Assembly (NCBI GenBank): GCA_013289825.1
Contig: JABCZF010000008.1
Location: 62,001 to 126,000 of the forward strand
DNA length: 64,000 nucleotides
Source: Acidobacteriota bacterium
GTDB taxonomy: Bacteria; Acidobacteriota; Terriglobia; Acidiferrales; UBA7541
Direction: 5' to 3'
The notes below the pieces were generated by a model. That model was not told the DNA's origin and did no database searches. It saw only the letters and a list, made by a program, of their open reading frames with translations. The translations under genes were made by a program, and so were the position numbers. This document shows positions 8,934-16,673 of the stretch, one piece after another (the first letter of the stretch is position 1; each line of letters starts with the position of its first letter).

Positions 8934-10067
8934 TTACTGCTCCGCCGTGTTCTGCAACACCAGAGCGCTGCTCACCACCTGTTGCCCCGCGTGCAGTCCA
9001 GTGACGATCTCCTGCATATTGTTCGGCAATGTCTCGCCCGCCTTCACCTCCACGCGCCGGAAGGTCTTCTCCCCGGCTGGGACATACACCCAATCCCGGT
9101 CATGCAGATGCAAGATGGCATCCGCTGGCACAGCGGCGCGTATTTCCTTTTTCTGGCCGTGGAGCGTCGCCGTCACGAACATTCCTATCTTCATGGTTCC
9201 GGGATTTGCGACTTCGATTCGTACTTTTGTTGTTCGAAGGTTGGGATCGAGAATCGGTCCGATATTGGTGATTTCCCCGCGCAAGACCTTGTCTGGATAA
9301 GCATTCAAGCGAATCTCCGCCGTCTCTCCCGCGTGCACGCTCGAGAGATCATTCTCGTAAACATCGCAAAGAATCCACACGTAGCTCAGGTCAGAAATCG
9401 TGAATGGATTGGGCGCTCCCAGGCCAGCAACGCCTGCTGCGTTGGTTACCTGCTGGTCGGTGATGACTCCCGATACCGGAGCGTAAACGTCCACGATCCC
9501 GGACGGGTGGTCGAGCGGACTGCCAAGAACGCGTAGGTGCTCGGCCGCGGTTTCCACGTCCACTTGCGTCTTGTTCTCCACGTCCTCCGCGGTCTGATAA
9601 TCATTCAAGGAAAAGGCCCCCTTTTCATACAGCAGCTTGGCCCGCTCGAGTTGAGTACCGGCCAGTTTTTCGTCGGCCACAGCTTTTCGATAGTCTGCAA
9701 ATGCCGCAGCAATATCCGCGCTCTGCACGCGCATCAGCAGTTGCCCTTTTTTCACCGTGTCGCCCAGCCGCGCCTTGATCTCCACCACCCGCCCGGTGGC
9801 AATCGATATCACCGGCACGGTCCGCGCAACGTCCGGCGCCACCACACCTGTAGCGACCAACTGCGTGGTGGCGGCGTGCTCGATCGCGGTAAAAAGTGGA
9901 AACTGCTCGGGGTGCTCGACCTTGACCGAGTTCACATCCTGCTCGTGTTCGACTTTCGCCGCCGGCGGCGCTTCCGCCTTCAGATCACCCTGGCTTTCGC
10001 CGCAGCCCGTCACAAATAATACCGAGGCGAGTAAGAGGGCCGAATATAGAAAGCCCATGCGAATCAT
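8934..10067 (-). CDS. RND efflux periplasmic adaptor lipoprotein (CusB/CzcB type)
   Basis: The 377-residue membrane-fusion protein starts with a lipoprotein signal (MIRMGFLYSALLLASVLF then lipobox VTGC, Cys at 22). It continues with a beta-barrel/lipoyl half around VVEIKARLGDTVKKGQLLMRV, an alpha-hairpin (about 125-175), the second lipoyl half (VYAPVSGVITDQQV), and a C-terminal barrel and membrane-proximal domain. It bridges the pump encoded immediately downstream to an outer-membrane channel. It is the first gene of the two-gene operon. About 180 bp without a gene lies upstream before the convergent-sense VCBS gene. Confidence 0.9.
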   Translation of the reverse strand: MIRMGFLYSALLLASVLFVTGCGESQGDLKAEAPPAAKVEHEQDVNSVKVEHPEQFPLFTAIEHAATTQLVATGVVAPDVARTVPVISIATGRVVEIKARLGDTVKKGQLLMRVQSADIAAAFADYRKAVADEKLAGTQLERAKLLYEKGAFSLNDYQTAEDVENKTQVDVETAAEHLRVLGSPLDHPSGIVDVYAPVSGVITDQQVTNAAGVAGLGAPNPFTISDLSYVWILCDVYENDLSSVHAGETAEIRLNAYPDKVLRGEITNIGPILDPNLRTTKVRIEVANPGTMKIGMFVTATLHGQKKEIRAAVPADAILHLHDRDWVYVPAGEKTFRRVEVKAGETLPNNMQEIVTGLHAGQQVVSSALVLQNTAEQ

Positions 10068-10245
10068 TGTCTGACCTCACGTCGTGCCGCGAGACGCCCT
10101 TGTCTCGCCGCCGTCAAATAGAAATGCGAAGAATCATTCGGACGATACGCACGGCCTTCGCCTCTCGAAACAGCAAAGCGGCGATGCGTCCCGAAGAACC
10201 GGTGAACTAGATAAACGGATTCGGATGCACGAATTTACGTTCTAT

Positions 10246-10932
10246 TTAACGGAATGTGTAAGACCCGGAAGCGAAGGTAGGAGGAGCCCGGCCAAGCAGC
10301 GAGAAAAGAAAAAGTCGGGTGGAGCCCGTAGGAACAGAGGCGCGCACTCTCTCAAACTGAACTCGTGGACCATCAAACTCGCTTTCACGATCCAATCCGC
10401 CCGGTGGATATTCGGTGCGAACAAGTACAGTGCTATCCGAGAACGCAGGCGTTCCAGAAGTCCAATCGCGACGGCTTCCCCGGGAAGCGGCCGGAAACGC
10501 GCCAGCGTCTGCCAATGTGAATTTTCCGTGGCCATCATTCAACAGCACTGCGACTTGCTGATGCTGCCAAGCCGTGCTGACCAGCACGTCCAGGGCATCG
10601 TCGCCATTTACATCCCGCGCCACAATCTGCAGCCCGCCGGCAGGCGCAATCACACCAAACACTTGCACGGCACCAGCGGTCAACTGCAACCGTATCGAAT
10701 ACTGCGAAGTGCTGGAGGAGTTGCCCTTTTGGACTTCCACGGTCGCCAGGTCCGGTTTTCGGTCCCCGTCGAAATCCGCGATAGCAAAACTCGAGTTGAA
10801 TCCAGCCGAAGAAACCGGCGACTGACGCGTCGCAGGGCTAGCCGCGTTTGCCCGGCCAGCCACACCAAGAACCAAACAGAAAACCAGGCCAGCCCCCAGA
10901 AGGGATCTTGTCAGCCCGAGCCTCTTATGCAT
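10246..10932 (-). CDS. Secreted VCBS/FG-GAP repeat protein
   Basis: Starting at the ATG of MHKRLGLTRSLLGAG, the 228-residue product has a signal peptide (about 1-30, ending GRANA), then FG-GAP/VCBS-type calcium-binding motifs: IADFDGDRKPDLAT and ARDVNGDDALDVLV, plus LLNDGHGKF. Such repeats build beta-propeller blades; two or three motifs are fewer than a complete propeller. The C-terminal 90 residues are low in recognisable motifs. The start overlaps the last eight bases of the LolA-like gene, indicating translational coupling. A second in-frame ATG lies four codons upstream. Function unknown, probably periplasmic or surface. Confidence 0.65.
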   Translation of the reverse strand: MHKRLGLTRSLLGAGLVFCLVLGVAGRANAASPATRQSPVSSAGFNSSFAIADFDGDRKPDLATVEVQKGNSSSTSQYSIRLQLTAGAVQVFGVIAPAGGLQIVARDVNGDDALDVLVSTAWQHQQVAVLLNDGHGKFTLADAGAFPAASRGSRRDWTSGTPAFSDSTVLVRTEYPPGGLDRESEFDGPRVQFERVRASVPTGSTRLFLFSLLGRAPPTFASGSYTFR

Positions 10933-11881
10933 CCGTGAGAACATGAACTCCAGTTTGAAGAGCACCTTCTGGAAACGAACTGCACCATTTTCTCCGCCAG
11001 AATACCATTCCCAGCGGGAAATCTGCCCGTATTCGCTTCGCAATCGTTGCCAGGAACTGCTGGCCCGGCGGATCAGCCGGTGAAGAAGCGGCAGGTGGCG
11101 CGGGAGCCGCCTGCGGTTTCCCAAAACGCGCATCATCGATCTGCGCGTCAAGTTCGATCTTGTCCACCACAATTCTCTGTGTAACGTCCGCTCCCGGGGT
11201 ATTCGAAACTAGCTCAAACGCAAATTTCAGCCCCCCGACGTCCCGGTAATCGTGAAAATAAGTCTCCCGCGTGACGGTCTCCCCGTTAACGCTGTCAGCC
11301 CCGCTCCACTTAACCAGCAAAAAAGTCTTTGTATCGAACGAGTAGAATGACACTTGGCCGTCCTTATGCGTCACCTTTAGTATGTACGCGTCCCGCCCTT
11401 CCACTCTCTCCGTACCCGTCAGTTGGATGGTGTTACCCTTGGCTTTAGCGTCCACCAGCGGGCCGTCGAAGTCAGCTTCATTCACGACGTCCTTCACTTC
11501 GTCCGCGGACATCGCCTCAGGCGTATCCTTCCCAGCAAAAGGGTTGGTCACCCAGCCCGCATCTTTGCCATTGAACGAACGCACCACGGTTCTGTTTTGG
11601 ATAGTCACTTCGTTGTGCATCTTCCCTGGCCGTTTGAATTCAGCCAGGAACGGCCCGTATATCTCCGCATTGAAATAAATTGTGCCGGTGATGCGCTCCG
11701 TCTGAACAGCCTTGGCTTTTTCCAGCCCGCCGCGCGCAGCCAGTACCTTGGTGATAATTTCGTCAGTGGTCTGCGGCTCCGCCTTTACCGGGCACGCCAG
11801 TTCTAAACCCACCTGCAGCCCAAAAAGGAAAATGGCCAGTACTAAGGCGCGCTGCGCAATCCCATGCCGCTTGGTGTTCAT
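10925..11881 (-). CDS. LolA-like outer-membrane lipoprotein-sorting protein
   Basis: From the ATG of MNTKRHGIAQRALVL the product has 318 residues: a signal peptide (cleavage after about 33, PVKAEPQ), then a half-barrel pattern typical of LolA/LolB-like proteins: TTDEIITKVLAARGGLEKAKAVQ, repeated short beta strands, FKRPGKMHNEV, FYSFDTKTFLLVKW, YRDVGGLKFAFEL. In this phylum such proteins are common and do not necessarily act in lipoprotein transport. The last 40 residues (after an Ala/Pro-rich linker) look unlike the family. AGGAAA lies eight bases before the start. The downstream VCBS gene overlaps its 3' end. A good promoter lies about 280 bp upstream. Confidence 0.7.
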   Translation of the reverse strand: MNTKRHGIAQRALVLAIFLFGLQVGLELACPVKAEPQTTDEIITKVLAARGGLEKAKAVQTERITGTIYFNAEIYGPFLAEFKRPGKMHNEVTIQNRTVVRSFNGKDAGWVTNPFAGKDTPEAMSADEVKDVVNEADFDGPLVDAKAKGNTIQLTGTERVEGRDAYILKVTHKDGQVSFYSFDTKTFLLVKWSGADSVNGETVTRETYFHDYRDVGGLKFAFELVSNTPGADVTQRIVVDKIELDAQIDDARFGKPQAAPAPPAASSPADPPGQQFLATIAKRIRADFPLGMVFWRRKWCSSFPEGALQTGVHVLTDA

Positions 11882-12161
11882 CGGTTTCCTATTTGCCAAT
11901 CCGGCCGTAAAAGGCTCGGGGATATGGGGATATAAGGCCCTCTTGCCTTTCTCGTCTGGTCCCAAAGGGACCTATGGGCGGGCAGCCCAAAGCCTCTTCG
12001 TTGTCCTCCGCTGAAGCAAGGCCGTTGTGGGAGCAACCCACCGAAGGGACCGGACCAAAATCCGGCCCCGTAGGGATCCTCGCCGCAAGCGGTGGGGAGA
12101 ACGTCAAAGATCTAGGAGAGCCCGACCTTCCACGGCCACGACCTTTTCAGGGCCCTTGGTC
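11882..12161 (-). other. Long 5' leader of the LolA-like gene
   Basis: If the promoter at 12162-12190 is used, about 275 nt of untranslated RNA precede the LolA-like gene. The leader holds a perfect 6-bp hairpin GGTCCCAAAGGGACC (11958-11972) and GC-rich inverted stretches around 12045-12075 (GGTCCGG and CCGGACC). I do not recognise a known riboswitch. No ORF is credible here. Confidence 0.35.
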
Positions 12162-12190
12162 ATGTTATGTGCAGAAGCGGTCTGGGTCAA
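12162..12190 (-). promoter_or_regulatory. Sigma-70-type promoter for the LolA-like gene
   Basis: On the minus strand TTGACC (12185-12190) is followed by a 17-bp spacer and TAACAT (12162-12167), each with one or two mismatches from consensus. It points at the LolA/VCBS pair. Confidence 0.45.
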
Positions 12191-12302
12191 TTTCGTTGCC
12201 CCACGGAGTGAATTGCCTTACTTGTACGCTAGAAACCGGCAAGCGTCTGCGCACACGGATTTGCCCGGCAAGAGCGGGGTGACCTTTTGTCGGAGATACG
12301 GA

Positions 12303-12860
12303 TTAGCGGGGCCAGAGCCAGCCAAAGGCGCCTGCCGTTAGCAGGCCGTATACCAGGCCATCAACCACTTCCTTGGTGGTCATTCCCCAGGTTTGGCCTT
12401 TCCAGATAGCGTTGCTAAGCTGCCCCAATCCGTAAGCCATGAACGCGGCGGTACCTGCTACGCGAAACACGACCAGATACTTCTCCCCCGAGCCGACCGT
12501 GTGCCCCGTTAGGTAGGCAACGAAGAAGGCGATGACAAGACAATAACCGAACCATTGCGCGAGGAACTTCGGCATGGCGGGCGGTCCAACGGGGAAAACG
12601 GTCATCATGCCCACCGGTCCTTGCTTGTATTTTTCCTGCATGGCAGGCGTCTTCATATCCTGGTGCGTGCCGAACGGAAAAATATAAAGCCCACGCGTGA
12701 AGCCGGCAGCCCGCAGCGCTACAAGAAGCTTATCCTCGTCGGGCAGCTGCCGGTAGTCGCCTCGGTGATAGGGCAACACGGTATGCATGATGGAGCTGGC
12801 GATGAACACGATCACAGCCGAGACTAGGATGGGGAGCCACAAAGCGGCGAGAGGAACCAT
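12303..12860 (-). CDS. Integral membrane protein, unknown function
   Basis: The 185-residue protein has about four hydrophobic helices: one at the N-terminus (VPLAALWLPILVSAVIVFIA), one near 100-120, one near 130-150 and a last one at the C-terminus (VYGLLTAGAFGWLW). Between the first and second are conserved-looking soluble segments HTVLPYHRGDYRQLPDED and a Pro/Gly-rich KYKQGPVGMMTVFPVGPP. I do not recognise a family with a known role. The ATG at 12860 is preferred because AGGAGG sits six bases upstream; a TTG two codons earlier is less likely. Confidence 0.75.
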   Translation of the reverse strand: MVPLAALWLPILVSAVIVFIASSIMHTVLPYHRGDYRQLPDEDKLLVALRAAGFTRGLYIFPFGTHQDMKTPAMQEKYKQGPVGMMTVFPVGPPAMPKFLAQWFGYCLVIAFFVAYLTGHTVGSGEKYLVVFRVAGTAAFMAYGLGQLSNAIWKGQTWGMTTKEVVDGLVYGLLTAGAFGWLWPR

Positions 12861-12935
12861 GCGCAACCTCCTGGGTAGCTAAGACCAACGCGGCAATAGG
12901 GAGCGCGAGGCTACCGCCGAAAGGTGCCCGGGTCA

Positions 12936-13000
12936 AGCGTCCCAGGCAAAGTCCCAGGCAAAGTCCCAGGCGAAGTTTGTCCTAGGCGAAGTTATCTAGG
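12936..13000. repeat. Short tandem repeat of a 12-bp unit
   Basis: AGTCCCAGGCRA is present about three times almost perfectly, followed by two degenerate, slightly longer copies (AGTTTGTCCTAGGCGA and AGTTATCTAGG). It lies between the isoaspartyl peptidase stop and the downstream membrane protein gene and may be a minisatellite-type slippage tract. Confidence 0.7.
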
Positions 13001-13009
13001 GCCAGAGAG

Positions 13010-13972
13010 CTACACTCTGGTGACGAAGGAACCGTCGCCAGCGACGTAGCCATAGGCCATTCGTGGCGTGTTAAAAGCGAACCCCGGGTTCCCTTCGCAG
13101 TCCAGCAGGATGAGTCCGCCCGTGGCCTGGGTGCGTTTGCCCAGAAGGTGAACCGCTTCGCGCGCCACGTGCATGGCGGTGTCCGCCGCGCAGGAGTGCG
13201 ATGGCGGTCCGGAACTGTCTCGCGAAGAATCGGACACACAGAAAGTTGCGTGACACGTCCGGAGCAGGTCAGTTGCGGTCTTGGCCATCACGATCTTCAT
13301 GATCGCTTCGCCGTACCCGGTGCAAGAAACGCCCCCGGCCGTGGAATCGGCGTAACACCCGCACCCAATCAAAGGCGAATCGCCAACACGCCCCGGCAGT
13401 TTGCAACACGTTCCGCCGGTCGAAGTTGCCGCAAACAACTTGCCATGAGCATCGATAGCCACCGCGCCTACCGTGCCCTGCTCGTGTCCCCGATGATGCG
13501 CCGTTGCGTGTTTGTCCTGGCTGCAAACCCGCCAAGCCTCGCGCTCCGCGTCGCTCACAAGATCCGCCGGATCGCACAACGCAATCCCATGGTCCCTTGC
13601 GAACCGCTCCGCCCCCTCAGCGACGAGCATCATATGCGGGCAGCGTTCCAGCACGGCACGCGCCAGCCGGATCGGATTCTGAACCCGCTGCAAAGCAGCA
13701 ACAGCTCCAGCGCGCAAGGTCGCGCCGTTCATCACAATCGCGTCGCATTCCACCCGGCCATCGAGATTCAAATGAGAGCCGAACCCCGCGTCGAACACCG
13801 GCTCGTCTTCGAGCACCACGATAGCGGCTTCGACAGCGTCTAACGCAGTTCCCCCATCGGATAGCAACGACCAGCCTGCTTCGAGAGCTCGGCGGCAACC
13901 CGAATGGCAGGCCACCACGGCTTCGTCGGGAATATCCCAAGCACCGCCATGCACAATGAGTGAAGGTTTCAT
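13010..13972 (-). CDS. Isoaspartyl peptidase/L-asparaginase, Ntn-hydrolase (plant type)
   Basis: The 320-residue precursor starts MKPSLIVHGGAWDIP. It has the type-2 asparaginase layout: N-terminal HGGAW, the FDAGFGSHLNLDGRVECDA block, then the autocleavage site GTVGAVAIDAHGKLFAATSTGG whose Thr becomes the N-terminal nucleophile of the beta subunit. Next comes the GRVGDSPLIGCGCYAD substrate region, and the C-terminus GFAFNTPRMAYGY. The enzyme removes isoaspartyl dipeptides or asparagine side-chain amide. Unusual is a Cys/Ser-rich insertion (about residues 230-265, from TCHATFC to SHSCAADT) where family members have a short loop. The ATG at 13972 is chosen by homology; upstream in-frame TTG and longer frames have no better ribosome site. 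Confidence 0.88.
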   Translation of the reverse strand: MKPSLIVHGGAWDIPDEAVVACHSGCRRALEAGWSLLSDGGTALDAVEAAIVVLEDEPVFDAGFGSHLNLDGRVECDAIVMNGATLRAGAVAALQRVQNPIRLARAVLERCPHMMLVAEGAERFARDHGIALCDPADLVSDAEREAWRVCSQDKHATAHHRGHEQGTVGAVAIDAHGKLFAATSTGGTCCKLPGRVGDSPLIGCGCYADSTAGGVSCTGYGEAIMKIVMAKTATDLLRTCHATFCVSDSSRDSSGPPSHSCAADTAMHVAREAVHLLGKRTQATGGLILLDCEGNPGFAFNTPRMAYGYVAGDGSFVTRV

Positions 13973-14037
13973 GGCGACGAAAATCGCAAAGCCAGGAGAG
14001 TTTGTCCCCAACGGGGATATGCGGCCGTATTCATTAT

Positions 14038-14385
14038 CTAAATGAAGAAATCGAGAAACAACAGAATCGCACCCAGAAAAAGCAGGAGGAAAGCGGGATT
14101 TATCTTCCGGCGAGGAAATCGGCTAAGCGACCGAACGAACTGCGAAGGCACAGCCTTGAGCCGGGATTCTTCCCGCACGCTGTAAAACGGACCGATGACC
14201 GTATAACGGGAAAGGCTGCGCCGGAAAGCCCCGAACTCGTCGTGCACCCAAACAGAAAAGTCATCACGATTGCGCCAAGCCAGAGCCGCGCCAATCGTAA
14301 ACGCGGCGTACCCAAGCAGTGTCAGCAGCCCGAGCCCCGGCCCAGCTCCCCAATGCATGGTGCCTCGCAGAAAACCAACCCACAT
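14038..14385 (-). CDS. Small membrane protein downstream of greA, unknown function
   Basis: The 115-residue product has two hydrophobic segments: LGLLTLLGYAAFTIGAALAW (about 18-37) and a C-terminal FLLLFLGAILLFLDFFI. Between them is a polar, basic part. It follows greA by 28 bp on the same strand and is probably co-transcribed. A second in-frame ATG at residue 10 could be the true start. No family recognised. Confidence 0.6.
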   Translation of the reverse strand: MWVGFLRGTMHWGAGPGLGLLTLLGYAAFTIGAALAWRNRDDFSVWVHDEFGAFRRSLSRYTVIGPFYSVREESRLKAVPSQFVRSLSRFPRRKINPAFLLLFLGAILLFLDFFI

Positions 14386-14413
14386 CGGTAGGACGCCCCA
14401 AAAAGCCGAAAAG

Positions 14414-14893
14414 TTACTCGTCTTCGTGAATAGTAGTCAGACGCACGATTTCAAATTCTTTCTGCCCCGCCGGAGTCGCCACTTGCACTTCGTCTCCCAC
14501 CTTGCGGTTCAGCAAAGCCTTACCAATGGGCGAAGTCGTCGAGATGAGCCCCTTCTCGACGTCAGCTTCTTCGGTGGTGACCAGCTTGTATTCGATTTTC
14601 ACTTCTTTGTGAATATCGAGCACAACCACGCGCGACCCGTATCCCGACCGGTCCTTCGGAATATTGCTCAGGTTCAGCATCCCAAGGTCGCCCATGCGCT
14701 TCTTGAGCTGCCCGATGCGGGCGTTCACATACCCCTGGCGTTCCTTGGCGTACTTGTACTCCGCGTTTTCAGAAAGGTCGCCGTGGGCGCGCGCCTTGGC
14801 GATCTCCTTGGGCAAATCGATGTTCAGCTCGTGCTCGAGGTGGTCGATTTCCCCTTGCAGGCGCTGCTTAATTTTCGCGAGCGGGTCAGACAT
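14414..14893 (-). CDS. greA: Transcription elongation factor GreA
   Basis: The 159-residue protein shows the whole GreA layout: an N-terminal antiparallel coiled coil (1-75) with the tip motif GDLSENAEYKYAKERQ (about 38-53), whose Asp and Glu enter the RNA polymerase secondary channel and stimulate transcript cleavage, then an FKBP-like C-terminal domain with ISTTSPIGKALLNRKVGDEV. It rescues backtracked polymerase. The transcription start predicted from a TATAAT box leaves a leader of about 80 nt that contains a 12-bp hairpin and a T-run. A small membrane-protein gene follows. Confidence 0.95.
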   Translation of the reverse strand: MSDPLAKIKQRLQGEIDHLEHELNIDLPKEIAKARAHGDLSENAEYKYAKERQGYVNARIGQLKKRMGDLGMLNLSNIPKDRSGYGSRVVVLDIHKEVKIEYKLVTTEEADVEKGLISTTSPIGKALLNRKVGDEVQVATPAGQKEFEIVRLTTIHEDE

Positions 14894-14921
14894 TTTCGTC
14901 GGTCACCAAAAGTTGGCTGCC

Positions 14922-14973
14922 AAAAAAATGTTCGCGGAGTCCGGTTTAGCAGCATGGCTCGCCGGACCCCGCG
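14922..14973 (-). terminator. Terminator-like hairpin in the greA leader
   Basis: On the minus strand CGCGGGGTCCGG (14973-14962) pairs with CCGGACTCCGCG (14944-14933) over 12 bp including one G-U pair, with a 17-nt loop. After four further bases come seven T (14928-14922). It sits between the predicted greA promoter and the greA start codon, so it may act as an attenuator that yields a short leader RNA. Confidence 0.5.
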
Positions 14974-14982
14974 CGAACAATC

Positions 14983-15012
14983 ATTATAGATGCTTGGCAT
15001 TTCCCGCCACAA
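14983..15012 (-). promoter_or_regulatory. greA promoter
   Basis: A perfect TATAAT (minus strand, 14983-14988) with TTGTGG (15007-15012) 18 bp upstream. The predicted start of transcription, around 14976, lies just before the leader hairpin. Confidence 0.6.
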
Positions 15013-15126
15013 GGGGCAGCCCCAGTTAGTTCCAGTCAGTTTTTGAAGCCCGAGCCGGGCCAGGCCGGCCAAGCCGGAAGCCTGTCCGAGCCCGAAGATT
15101 CGCTCCCGAGCCAGCTTGTAGGTAGA

Positions 15127-15601
15127 TTCAGCGTACCTTTATTTCGACCTCCTGAGACTGTGTCGTTCCCGCTCCGTTTTCTATGGTAAGCGTATAAGTG
15201 ATTGATTTAGTGGGAGATACATCTATGCAACGAGCCACTGACGGCCACACCGGCTGGGTCTTAGGCTCCAACTTGACGCTCTTGGCGTTGGCTACTCCGT
15301 AGCAAGCTGCGCGGTCTGGCCCGGCCGAAGCAACGTGGGACTCGCGTAAAAGCTAAGAATCCGAAACTCCTCGCCCCCCCCGCTCCCTCGACGGCCCTGC
15401 GGTCTTGCTCGTGCTGCTGTTCTCTGAGCTCTTGCGCCGCGCGGCGTTCGATGGTGCGCCTATCCTGGCACCGCGAAATCACAAAAAAGCGCGACGCTGA
15501 GTGAAGCGCCCAGGAGAACCGCCGAGGAATACAGCAGCGGGTTTCTAAGAATGGACTTCGGTCGAGAAACCGGACGAGACACCATGAGCATGCTCTCGGA
15601 G
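15127..15601 (-). pseudogene. Membrane-anchored Ig/PKD-like domain protein broken by three frameshifts
   Basis: Joining three frames restores one sensible protein. Frame 1: MLMVSRPVSRPKSILRNPL then a membrane helix LLYSSAVLLGASLSVALF. Frame 2: RRTIERRAAQELREQQHEQD, a charged helix. Frame 3: FRILSFYASPTLLRPGQTAQL, then back to another frame with CYGVANAKSVKLEP, CIDVSPTKSITYTLTIENG and a stop at 15127-15129. The last part is a beta-sandwich of the kind that follows 'P-G-Q-T-A-L-C-Y-G-V' in Ig-like/PKD repeats. The breaks fall at a T6 run (about 15483-15488), at a G8 run on the coding strand (15374-15381), and near 15303 between TAQL and CYGV. Two of three lie in homopolymers. Confidence 0.6.
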
Positions 15602-15714
15602 GGCCGAGGCTCCTGCAACTATAATAAACTAACGAGAATGGCCGGGAGCGCGCAAAGAACGGATAGCCCTTGGTCTCGAACACCCCAGGAAGAAAAATCC
15701 CGTCCCAAAGCCAT

Positions 15715-16647
15715 TCACTTCGCGGCGTGGGCCAGCTCGCGCCAAGTAACCAGCTTGATGTTCTGCTCCTCGAGCAATGCGCGGAACTCCGCGCTTGTAA
15801 AGAAGTTGAAATCGCGCTGTCGCCACGCCGATCCCCAGGTATCGCGCTCGCGTGTGGCCGCGCGCATCTCTTCGTCATCGAAAGCCAGATGTATAATGAA
15901 GACAGTCACCCCGGGCTGGAGACTCCTCAAAGCCATTTCATAGAACTTCGCCCATTTTTCCGGCGCCACTCCCGGCTCCATCGTCACGGTGTGATGCACC
16001 ACAAGATCATCGGGGCTCAGCGAACTCAGAAGATAAGGGCGGTCCACGAACCAATCACGCACCACAAAAACCGGCAGTTTGTATTCATGCGCCACGCGGA
16101 GAGCGCTCTGGAAGATATCTTTTCCATTTTCAAACAGCCGGTATTGATGAGAGTCAAGGTGTGTCGGCCGGACACCCATGGCCATGGCTCTCTCGATTTG
16201 CGCGCGAAGCTCTCGTTCCACTTCCTTCGCATCGATGTGCGAAGTTTCCGTCCAGTTCAGGTGAAAATATCCGTTCGGATCGACGAGACTCGGAACTTTG
16301 TCCCGCGGCGCGACCGGCCCCCATCGATAAAAAACGCGTTCGCTGGTCAGTGTAAGATGAAGTCCGAGATCGGCATCAGGGTGCGCCTTCGCATAATCCG
16401 CCATTTCCGGAAACCACGGACAAGGCACCATGATACTGGCCGAGTTGACCAGTCCGCTTTCGAGGCCTTTGATGGACGCGGCATTCACGGAATGCGTCAT
16501 TCCCAGGTCATCGGCATGCACGATCAACAGTTTCGCGTCGCGCGCATAGCCGAGTTTTTCCGCCAGGGACTTGGCGACCGTCTGCGCGCGCCCCGCACTT
16601 GTCGTGGTGGCGAGCACAAGCAGAGCAATACCGAGGAATTTGTGCAT
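15715..16647 (-). CDS. Secreted ChbG/YdjC-family carbohydrate deacetylase
   Basis: From the ATG of MHKFLGIALLVLATTTSAGRA the product has 310 residues with a signal peptide (cleavage after GRA-Q). The YdjC/ChbG fold motifs follow: HADDLGMTHSVN (the Asp pair and His bind the metal and act in catalysis), GLHLTLTSE, THLDSHQY (metal His), and FIIHLAFDDEEMR near the end. Members hydrolyse N-acetyl groups from chitin- or hopanoid-linked oligosaccharides. Export suggests it acts on extracellular sugars. It follows the S9 peptidase gene by 26 bp and is likely in its operon. Longer frames upstream of the ATG are in the peptidase gene's tail. Confidence 0.85.
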   Translation of the reverse strand: MHKFLGIALLVLATTTSAGRAQTVAKSLAEKLGYARDAKLLIVHADDLGMTHSVNAASIKGLESGLVNSASIMVPCPWFPEMADYAKAHPDADLGLHLTLTSERVFYRWGPVAPRDKVPSLVDPNGYFHLNWTETSHIDAKEVERELRAQIERAMAMGVRPTHLDSHQYRLFENGKDIFQSALRVAHEYKLPVFVVRDWFVDRPYLLSSLSPDDLVVHHTVTMEPGVAPEKWAKFYEMALRSLQPGVTVFIIHLAFDDEEMRAATRERDTWGSAWRQRDFNFFTSAEFRALLEEQNIKLVTWRELAHAAK

Positions 16648-16673
16648 CGTTGCCCGAACCCCACGCGCAAAAG

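Noticed and set aside
13374..13440. The possibility that the asparaginase is inactive
   Set aside because: The catalytic Thr in GTVGAV and the following TGGTCCK and GRVGDSPL motifs are all present.
15261..15878. A 205-codon minus-strand frame that spans the deacetylase gene end and the decayed PKD-like gene
   Set aside because: Its first half is out of frame with the ChbG-like gene and its second half only follows one of three frames of the broken gene.
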